A DNA stretch of 64,000 nt from Phytopseudomonas punonensis (GTDB lineage Bacteria; Pseudomonadota; Gammaproteobacteria; Pseudomonadales; Pseudomonadaceae), in contig NZ_FRBQ01000003.1 in the NCBI RefSeq assembly GCF_900142655.1, positions 530,114 to 594,113 on the forward strand. The letters are read 5' to 3'. This document shows, piece by piece, positions 58,138 to 64,000 of the stretch (within the stretch, counting starts at the first letter, position 1; each line of letters opens with the position of its first letter). The notes under the pieces are model-generated. The model had not been told where the DNA came from and did no database searches. It was given only the letters and a program-made list of their open reading frames with translations. Position numbers and translations under genes: made by a program.

Positions 58138-58881
58138 ATGCCCGTGAACGCCCTCTATACGGACCTGTCCGACTACTACGACCTGATGTGCGCCGATATC
58201 GACTACCGGGCGCAGAGCCACGCCGTGCAGCGTCTGCACCAGCTGTTCGGCAATGGCGGCATGAGCCATCTGGACCTGGCTTGCGGCACTGGCCCCCACG
58301 TTCGGCATTTTCTCGATGCCGGCTTCAAGAGCGCCGGGTTGGATATCAACCAGCCGATGCTCGACAAGGCCGCCATCCGCTGCCCCGAGGCGCACTTCGC
58401 CGTGCAGGACATGTGCGACTTCAGAGTGAGCGAGCCAGTCGACCTGATCACCTGTTTTCTCTACTCCCTGCATTACAGCGCGACCACTGAGCGGCTGGCC
58501 GCCTGTATCGCCCACGTGCATCGTGCGCTGCAACCCGGCGGCCTGTTCTGCTTTAACGCGGTCGACAGAGCCCGCATAGACAATCGCCTGTTCGCCGCGC
58601 ATACCGTAGACGCCGATGACGGCCGCTTCACCTTCAGTTCGGGCTGGCACTACAGCGGAGCTGGGGAGCGGCAATCGCTGCGCCTGCGCATCGAGAAAAC
58701 CACGGGCGATGAAACGCTGATCTGGAACGACGAACACCCGATGGTCGCGGTGAGCTTCGCCGAGCTGGAAGCGTTGTTGCAGCCGTACTTCGAGGTGCAT
58801 GTGCTGGCGCACGACTACCAGAAAATCCTGCCGATCAGCGAGAGCGCCGGTAATGCGCTGTTCGTTTGCGTGAAGGGTTAG
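58138..58881 (+). CDS. class I SAM-dependent methyltransferase
   Basis: A 247-residue cytoplasmic methyltransferase. It opens LYTDLSDYYDLMCADIDY; motif I is SHLDLACGTGPHVRHFLDAG, then GLDINQPMLDKAA (motif II acidic), VQDMCDF and LITCFLYSLHY. The C-terminal half has an extra beta domain (FSSGWHYSGAGERQSLRLRIEKTTGDETLIW) as in Methyltransf_25-type enzymes of the YjhP group. The substrate is unknown. Confidence 0.88.
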   Translation: MPVNALYTDLSDYYDLMCADIDYRAQSHAVQRLHQLFGNGGMSHLDLACGTGPHVRHFLDAGFKSAGLDINQPMLDKAAIRCPEAHFAVQDMCDFRVSEPVDLITCFLYSLHYSATTERLAACIAHVHRALQPGGLFCFNAVDRARIDNRLFAAHTVDADDGRFTFSSGWHYSGAGERQSLRLRIEKTTGDETLIWNDEHPMVAVSFAELEALLQPYFEVHVLAHDYQKILPISESAGNALFVCVKG

Positions 58882-58913
58882 CGGGTACTTCTGGTGAGGA
58901 CCCCCACTGATCC

Positions 58914-58935
58914 GTGGGAGCGGCTTTAGCCGCGA
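58914..58935. repeat. REP element (GTGGGAG family), single copy
   Basis: GTGGGAGCGGCTTTAGCCGC with the stem GCGGCT/AGCCGC (58920-58933) belongs to the same family as the doublet at 22527-22607. It lies 33 bp after the methyltransferase stop. Confidence 0.65.
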
Positions 58936-59012
58936 TCTTCACCGGCCTCAAGCCTGATCAGCGGCTGAAACGGCTGGCTGGGTGGCTGCCTTGCAACCCG
59001 TGCTGCGCAGAT

Positions 59013-59531
59013 CTATCTCGCCAGCGCTGCAGAGCTTTCAGCCGCTGCGCTTTTCACCTTGGCAGCCAGCACGGCAGCCTGAATCGCCGCCAGGCTGTGC
59101 TTGGCCGCTGGCGACTCGAACACCGCACTTTCCGCCAGCGTGTAAACGCGCTCACCGTTGTGCAGGGTGAATTCCACGAAGGCCAGATGCTCGCTCCACG
59201 AGCGGTAGCGGCGCACCATGAACAGGCTATGTTTCGAGGCTACAGCGCGCACGCTGCTCAGCGGAATCTGCCGGCTGCCACTTTCGCTGGAGATGATCAG
59301 CTCACCGTTATGAATGGACGCTGCGCCGGCCTTGTTCAACCGCAGCCATTCCACTGCAAACCGCCATCCCATCAGCAACAAGCAGCCGCCGACCAGCAGG
59401 AGTTCAGGCAGCCGTGTGGCTGGCGCCTTGAACAGTACCAGGCCGCCAATCGCCAAGAGAATGGCCAGGGTGATGGAGCGGTAGAAATACACGCTGTGAA
59501 AATCGGGGAAGGTCAGAAAGCGGATGTCCAT
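59013..59531 (-). CDS. hypothetical membrane protein (PH-like domain)
   Basis: A 172-residue protein with two N-terminal hydrophobic helices (FYRSITLAILLAIGGLVLF; LPELLLVGGCLLLMGWRFAVE) and a beta-rich cytoplasmic part ASIHNGELIISSESGSRQIPLSSVRAVASKHSLFMVRRYRSWSEHLAFVEFTLHNGERVYTLAESAVFESPA, similar in layout to bacterial PH-domain membrane proteins. The C-terminal tail is Ala-rich. I chose the ATG at 59531; an ATG three codons earlier is possible. The function is unknown. Confidence 0.7.
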   Translation of the reverse strand: MDIRFLTFPDFHSVYFYRSITLAILLAIGGLVLFKAPATRLPELLLVGGCLLLMGWRFAVEWLRLNKAGAASIHNGELIISSESGSRQIPLSSVRAVASKHSLFMVRRYRSWSEHLAFVEFTLHNGERVYTLAESAVFESPAAKHSLAAIQAAVLAAKVKSAAAESSAALAR

Positions 59532-59718
59532 AAGCGTCACTCTCTTCCTTAGGTCTGACTACAGGGCGTTCCGGGGCGCGGGCATACACGCTGAAGGGTT
59601 CAGCTCCGGCGCGCTGCAAATGGTAGCCCGGCAATCACGCCAGGGTATGGCATCTGCTGGATAGGCTGCGTGATCCGTCACGCAAATAGCGCGCTTACCG
59701 GGTTGGCTGGCTGTGCGA

Positions 59719-60411
59719 TCAGTGAATGGTCGGCGTGAGCCGTTCAGCAACCAACTGGCGCGCCTGATGGGCCAGCTGATCCAGGTGATAGTCGCGCTGT
59801 TTCTCGGCTTCGCTCATGGCCTTTTTGCCGTTTTGTTTGAGCAGATAGGCGTGGATCTGCCGCACTTCGGTGGACTGAAACACCGGCGCCAGGTCCTGCA
59901 CGGCCACCAGGCCATCGGAGCGCTGGTCGCGGGTGTTCATCAGCACCTGGGGCCCTTGCGCCGCCAGCACCTGCAGGCCCATGGCCTCGAAGATCGGCAC
60001 CTTGCCAGCGATGCAGGCCAGCTCCATATGCGGATGGCGCTCGGTGATGCGCTGCAACATGGCGCGGGCAATGCCGTGCCGACGATGGCTGGCGGCTACG
60101 GCCATATAGGCGAGGGTGCAGGCGTCGGCGTCGTCCTGGCTGGGCAGGTACAGCGCAAAACCCAGCACCACGGACGGATCCTGATCATCCAGGGCCAGCA
60201 GCAACTGCGTGGGGCTGTGCGCCTCACCGTTCATGGCCTGCAGGTACAGGTGCACCTCGTAGCCGATCACGTACTGGTACAGCTGGAACAGCGGGTTGCT
60301 GGGCGTCAGCGGCACCGGGCTGATATCGCTGAAGTAGTCCACCACCATCTGCAGCACCTGGGCTTTGAGGGACTCTGGCGGCGTGGCATCGAGGTGGCTA
60401 AGGGTGAACAT
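59719..60411 (-). CDS. GNAT family N-acetyltransferase
   Basis: A 230-residue protein with a GNAT core in the middle: VVLGFALYLPSQDDADACTLAYMAVAASHRRHGIARAMLQRITERHP carries the beta4 strand and the acetyl-CoA loop (R-R-HGIA). N- and C-terminal extensions of about 70 residues are helical; the C-terminal one (LLKQNGKKAMSEAEKQRDYHLDQLAHQARQLV) looks coiled. The substrate is unknown. It is divergent from the small gene at 60548. Confidence 0.85.
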   Translation of the reverse strand: MFTLSHLDATPPESLKAQVLQMVVDYFSDISPVPLTPSNPLFQLYQYVIGYEVHLYLQAMNGEAHSPTQLLLALDDQDPSVVLGFALYLPSQDDADACTLAYMAVAASHRRHGIARAMLQRITERHPHMELACIAGKVPIFEAMGLQVLAAQGPQVLMNTRDQRSDGLVAVQDLAPVFQSTEVRQIHAYLLKQNGKKAMSEAEKQRDYHLDQLAHQARQLVAERLTPTIH

Positions 60412-60547
60412 TGAAAGGTGGGCTCTTGATAAAAACGGCGGGCTGCATTGTAACCCGTGGGGCTGCAGGGCGTTGGTGTCGAAGGCCTATCCATGGACCA
60501 CCTCGGGTAACATGGCACCGCATCGAGTATTGATCCAGAAGGGCCTT

Positions 60548-60883
60548 ATGGCAGCGTCGAAACGAAAATATGCAGGCATCGAACGCGAGTTGATTCGCAC
60601 GCTTACCGACGCCTGCGAAACGGCGAAGAGTGAAATCGTCGGCTTCCATTGGCTTACCCACGAGGTGAACTACGAGCGCTTTCCAGAGAGCCTGATCGTT
60701 ACCTGGGTATTCGACGGCGAGGCCAACAAGGCGAGGGCACTGGCCAGCGCTGACAAGGCCAGAATGCTGGCGTTGACCCTGGCCGCTTTCGAGGAAGTGG
60801 GCATCAGCGTGGGGCGCATCGCCGACCATGTGGCGTTTTCGGTCGAGCAGCCGGCAAGGGGCAAACGTGGCCAAGGACATTGA
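60548..60883 (+). CDS. conserved hypothetical protein
   Basis: A 111-residue cytoplasmic protein beginning MAASKRKYAGIERELIRTLTDACETAKSEIVGFHWLTHEVNYERFPESLIVTWVFDGEANKARALASADKARMLALTLAAFEEVG. No signal peptide or known motif is visible. AAGGG precedes the ATG at 60548. It overlaps the next gene (60867) by 17 bases, so the two are coupled. The function is unknown. Confidence 0.75.
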   Translation: MAASKRKYAGIERELIRTLTDACETAKSEIVGFHWLTHEVNYERFPESLIVTWVFDGEANKARALASADKARMLALTLAAFEEVGISVGRIADHVAFSVEQPARGKRGQGH

Positions 60884-61055
60884 AAACCCCTGCGTGTCGC
60901 TGTGTCAGCTCAACAGTGAAATGTGCGTGAGCTGCGGCCGCACCCGCGAAGAAATCCGCAAATGGCGCGGCATGAAACGCCCGGAGAAGATGGCCACAGT
61001 GCAGAAGGCGGCAGTGCGGATGAAGGCGATTGCCAAGAAGAAGAGCAAGGGCTAG
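60867..61055 (+). CDS. DUF1289 family protein
   Basis: A 62-residue protein starting with GTG (AAGGGG five bases upstream). The DUF1289 signature is complete: IENPCVSLCQLNSEMCVSCGRTREEIRKWRGM, four cysteines in a CxxxC...CxxC arrangement that could bind a metal or Fe-S cluster. The C-terminal tail is Lys-rich (MKAIAKKKSKG), suggesting nucleic-acid contact. The function is unknown in general. Confidence 0.88.
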   Translation: MAKDIENPCVSLCQLNSEMCVSCGRTREEIRKWRGMKRPEKMATVQKAAVRMKAIAKKKSKG

Positions 61056-61143
61056 CGACTCACGATCATTCCACGCGCCATGTGGGAAGGTGGACTGTGA
61101 TGCTTTGCATCACGAATACCAGCGGCCAACCGCGATCAGAAGA

Positions 61144-61431
61144 TCATTTCCGCCTGCACACTTCCACGTCATCCTGCGTTTTCAGCTCTGTATCGATCCC
61201 CAGCCGATACCGGCAGTAATCAATGATCAGATTTCGCTCCTCATCGGTAAGGCGCTCAACCTTCCTGATCTCACCATCGTTGGCGTGAATGTTATGAAAC
61301 TTCATCTGAAACGTTGGGTGTTTCTTGATGAACAGAATGGTTTCTATATCACCGTCCTCAAGGGCTTCGTAATAGCCTACATAGAGTAGGGCCAGTACTG
61401 CCAAGATTGCTGCAATTAGTAGTTTTTTCAT
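61144..61431 (-). CDS. small membrane-anchored hypothetical protein
   Basis: A 95-residue protein with one N-terminal hydrophobic segment (MKKLLIAAILAVLALLYVGY), either signal anchor or signal peptide, and a polar remainder FHNIHANDGEIRKVERLTDEERNLIIDYCRYRLGIDTELKTQDDVEVCRRK with two cysteines. No family was recognised. The ATG at 61431 is preferred over 61455 for the signal sequence. Confidence 0.6.
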   Translation of the reverse strand: MKKLLIAAILAVLALLYVGYYEALEDGDIETILFIKKHPTFQMKFHNIHANDGEIRKVERLTDEERNLIIDYCRYRLGIDTELKTQDDVEVCRRK

Positions 61432-61604
61432 TCGCGTGGTGCCGAGAAATTCCATTTTGCCCTGACCGGGCGTTTATTGATCGTACCTATGCTCGGTGCG
61501 AATACACCACCCAGGAGCTTCTGTACTCTGCGTTGATAGGGCGAGCTTGTTGCTATCGACGCGGCTTCGAGGGCCGCATGCCTACAAGCAGCTTGAGAGC
61601 GCAA

Positions 61605-61655
61605 GCTATGGATGGATCGGGGCGCGTAGCTGATGCTTTTTTCATCCACCATAGC
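61605..61655. repeat. REP-like inverted repeat (GTAGGGTGGA family variant), downstream of RAYT
   Basis: GCTATGGATGGAT (61605-61617) faces ATCCACCATAGC (61644-61655), with a GGGGCGCGTAGCTGATGC centre also seen in copy 2 at 28957. It is a degenerate member lying 19 bp beyond the transposase stop. Confidence 0.65.
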
Positions 61656-61673
61656 GATTTAACGTCGAACTCT

Positions 61674-62204
61674 TTATTCACCGTAACCTCGGTCAGCACG
61701 CTCCGGTTCTACGCACCAGCCAGCGGGATAGACGCCCATCGCCACCGCACGATGAAAACTCGAATACGGCCAGTCTTCCAGGTGCTCGACATAGCCGTGT
61801 TTCAGCGGATTGATGTGGATGTAATCGAAGTGCTGCTGGTAATCCCGCTCATCACGGATCAGATGCTCCCAATAGCGCCGTTGCCAGATGCCGCGTTCGC
61901 GACGGCGCTGTTGGTTGGCCGTACGTGTCTCGGTGATGGGCAGACGTTTGGCGAAAGCGAACTTGATAATCTTCCAGCGCGAGGCAAAGTTGGCGTCGCC
62001 TGGCGGTAGCGTCCACAGGCAATGCATATGGTCGGGTAGCACCACCCAGGCGTCGATATGAAAGGGATGGCGAGCCCGCGTTGCCCGTACCGTCTCACGT
62101 AACAGCTCGATCTCGCGGATCAGCAGGTTGCTATGGCGATCATGCAGGTTGATGGTAAAGAAGTAGGTAGCGCCAGGAACACGGGCTCGGCGGTAGTTGG
62201 GCAT
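61674..62204 (-). mobile_element. REP-associated tyrosine transposase (RAYT, IS200/IS605-like Y1 family)
   Basis: A 176-residue protein. The HUH metal motif appears as PDHMHCLW (His59, His61), and the catalytic Tyr128 lies in FDYIHINPLKHG, followed by WPYSSFHR near the C-terminus. These are the hallmarks of TnpA-REP proteins that cut and join REP palindromes. The ATG at 62204 follows GGACGAG. Palindromes of the GTAGGGTGGA family lie directly on both sides (61605-61655 and 62241-62325) and further copies are at 26754 and 28957, so these are its probable substrate. Confidence 0.92.
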
Positions 62205-62240
62205 GGTGCTCGTCCTTGAGCAGTGTGTTGCTTGAACCAT

Positions 62241-62325
62241 GGTGGACAAGCTTCGCGTTGTCCACCCTACGCGCTAACTTCGGACTCCCGGTTCCCGTAG
62301 GGTGGATGACGCTTTTTCATTCACC
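62241..62325. repeat. REPIN (GTAGGGTGGA family), upstream of RAYT
   Basis: Two hairpins: GGTGGACAA/TTGTCCACC (62241-62269) followed by CCCTAC, and GTAGGGTGGATGA/TCATTCACC (62297-62325). Here the conserved GTAGGG ends point inward, the opposite of copy 1. It starts 37 bp upstream of the RAYT start. Confidence 0.78.
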
Positions 62326-62373
62326 GTTGGGAGTGGTTGTCCGGACTACTTGTTTCAGATCACCTGGTATTTA

Positions 62374-63126
62374 TTAGGAATCATATTCATTTCCGCATTT
62401 ATATCCGCCTAATGATCGAATATTCCTCCAGTTTTTCCAGTTAGCGATAAACCAGTCATGGTGTAAGCTTCCGTCCGTTGCAAAAAGATCTTTTCCCTGT
62501 GCGATTGGGAAGGTAAAGATATGTTCTTTATTTGAGATGGATTGCATGGTAACTTTGATTATTGCCTGCGATCCATAGACTTTATCAAAGTAGGCATTCA
62601 GATCCTCAACATAGGTTAGCTGTGCAATGCTAAAAGGCCTACCTGCCGTTTCGTGTACAAAGACCTCAGATAATCTTTCGTCAGTAAGGTAGGACGAAAC
62701 TCCCCGCAACTCGACATTATCACCGACAGTGAGCCATTGAGTCGCTCCAGGCGCAATGGTGATTGGACTGTTTTCGTTTCGATCAGAACCTAGCGTACAT
62801 CTGCCTTTGCCACCACTCTTCGCAACGGTCACGGTTCGGGCATTCTCTACAGATAAGGAGGCAGCAATTAGCGTGACTGGTGCTTCGCTATAGTTGCGCA
62901 CCTGTAAGCTAAGAGACACATCGTCGTGGTTACTGGAAAAGCCAGGATTTCTGAAAACCGGGCTGAGACGACCCTGTATTGCCACAAGTGGCTCTTTGTT
63001 GGGGATGAAAGCCTTTAATAAGCTCCAAGCTCCACCAGCGTCACTGAGAAGACCGACGCTTGCAATGGCGACGGCAAGTGCTACTGACAGGCCCCTGACC
63101 ATCTTGGTTTTCCAAATTTTTTTCAA
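62374..63126 (-). CDS. orphan membrane-anchored hypothetical protein, lower GC
   Basis: A 250-residue protein with an N-terminal hydrophobic helix (GLSVALAVAIASVGLLSDAG) and a beta-rich remainder: VSLSLQVRNYSEAPVTLIAASLSVENARTVTVAKSGG and ITIAPGATQWLTVGDNVELRGVSS look like an immunoglobulin-like sandwich. The base composition and codon use are more AT-rich than the rest of the window, which suggests transfer. It sits between the RAYT block and an IS3 element. No function is recognised. Confidence 0.65.
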   Translation of the reverse strand: MKKIWKTKMVRGLSVALAVAIASVGLLSDAGGAWSLLKAFIPNKEPLVAIQGRLSPVFRNPGFSSNHDDVSLSLQVRNYSEAPVTLIAASLSVENARTVTVAKSGGKGRCTLGSDRNENSPITIAPGATQWLTVGDNVELRGVSSYLTDERLSEVFVHETAGRPFSIAQLTYVEDLNAYFDKVYGSQAIIKVTMQSISNKEHIFTFPIAQGKDLFATDGSLHHDWFIANWKNWRNIRSLGGYKCGNEYDS

Positions 63127-63227
63127 ACCGTACTCTCTTGCATTTTATTAGCGGTTGCTATATCGACGAGGTCAAAACGTTTGCAGAAGGTGTTTCTAAT
63201 CATTGTGGTTAAATGCCATTAACCACG

Positions 63228-63252
63228 GTGAACAAGCTTCGCGTTGTCCATC
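63228..63252. repeat. degenerate REP copy (GTAGGGTGGA family)
   Basis: GGTGAACAA (63228-63236) and TTGTCCATC (63244-63252) with the centre GCTTCGCG match the left arm of the REPIN at 62241 with a few changes. It marks further spread of the family in this accessory end. Confidence 0.6.
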
Positions 63253-63466
63253 TTACTCGCTAGCCGCGATGTTCCGTTCTGTAAGCTCTGTTCTTGCTTG
63301 TTGCTCTGCCTTCCACAAAATGTTCAGACACCGCGGTCCTCGAATCCCGTCAGGAGGCCGAGAAGGGGCTTTTGGCATGGATTCCAAACGAGGAACGATG
63401 GCCGGGGCCGCCTAGGTAGGGATGGCCCACCGTGACGACCCTCGGAACAGTGCAGGAGCGAGGGAA

Positions 63467-63545
63467 GTTTCGCGCAGCGAAACCCGGATGCCGGGCGCGC
63501 TTTCTCTTGGGTTACTTTCTCTTTCGCGCGAGCAAAGAGAAAGTG
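63467..63545. repeat. tandem-hairpin intergenic element next to the IS3 end
   Basis: GTTTCGC/GCGAAAC (63467-63473 with 63477-63483) is followed by a perfect 11-bp stem ACTTTCTCTTT/AAAGAGAAAGT (63515-63525 with 63535-63545). The only open frame across it (63412-63612, minus) has no protein-like features. The remaining part of 63127-63642 holds no gene. Confidence 0.55.
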
Positions 63546-63650
63546 ACTCGCCGTAAGGGCGAAACCAGTAGAAGAGCGCGACGCAGAAAATAAATCTGTC
63601 CCCTTTTTTCAATCTTTACGTATTGGAATGCCTGAGTCACGGTGTAGTGG

Positions 63651-64000
<350 letters not shown>

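Noticed and set aside
63412..63612. 66-codon frame on the - strand (MKKGDRFIFCVA...)
   Set aside because: It crosses the tandem hairpins, has no ribosome-binding site and resembles a recurring translated intergenic repeat rather than a protein.

Overview
The window reads as a stretch of chromosome from a gamma-proteobacterium of the genus Pseudomonas in the broad sense. Supporting this are the high GC content and strong codon bias, the rbsBACRKD order of the ribose operon, a BdlA-like PAS/PAS/MCP protein, the dense set of ABC importers for small carbon and nitrogen sources, and REP-type intergenic palindromes with a RAYT transposase. No rRNA, tRNA or CRISPR array was seen. The species cannot be fixed from the sequence alone.

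Region by region. 1-1202 is the 5' part of a beta-propeller protein running off the left edge. 1603-11559 is a nutrient island: a FadR-type GntR regulator, a taurine/nitrate-type ABC importer, a cytosine-deaminase-like amidohydrolase, and a branched-chain-type (Liv/Urt) ABC importer in which the second permease and both ATPases are fused into one 831-residue protein. A divergent NTF2-like protein closes the island. 11689-13375 holds pdxY and two small exported proteins. 13580-19529 is a complete ribose operon (rbsBACRKD) with a perfect LacI-type operator at its promoter. 19738-22273 is a LysR regulator divergent from an SDR and a glutathione S-transferase.

22656-28929 is an organophosphate-type uptake cassette: HAD phosphatase, ABC ATPase, two permeases, a cytoplasmic alkaline-phosphatase-family enzyme, a periplasmic binding protein and a divergent UTRA-type GntR regulator with recognisable TGGTCTAG operators. 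29405-33954 has an MFS exporter, an N-terminally truncated GNAT remnant, MdaB, a monooxygenase-fold protein and small membrane or redox proteins. 34014-35215 and 38666-40373 carry two and three lipoproteins that look distantly alike, separated by a BdlA-like protein, an Lrp regulator and a DMT exporter. 40447-45335 has RlhA, a YecA-like SEC-C protein, an HDOD protein and a diguanylate cyclase. 45628-48254 has a Tat-exported SMP-30 lactonase, a cupin and another DMT transporter.

48411-54738 is a full four-carbon acid sugar (threonate/erythronate) operon: ltnD, otnK, otnC, a GntP permease and otnI, with a DeoR-type regulator upstream. From 55144 onward come a DUF2076 protein, a second diguanylate cyclase, an ion-channel-like protein, a methyltransferase, a GNAT and small hypotheticals. 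The right end (61144-64000) is accessory: a REP-associated tyrosine transposase flanked by its probable cognate repeats, an orphan lower-GC gene, tandem hairpins and the end of an IS3-family element cut by the window edge.

The main logic is catabolic. Four or five separate importers are each packed with their own enzymes and a local regulator. The least ordinary items are the LivM-LivG-LivF fusion with a degenerate ABC signature, the phosphoester cassette with a REPIN inside it, the RAYT with dispersed REPIN copies, and a 137-bp near-palindromic element at 54933-55069.
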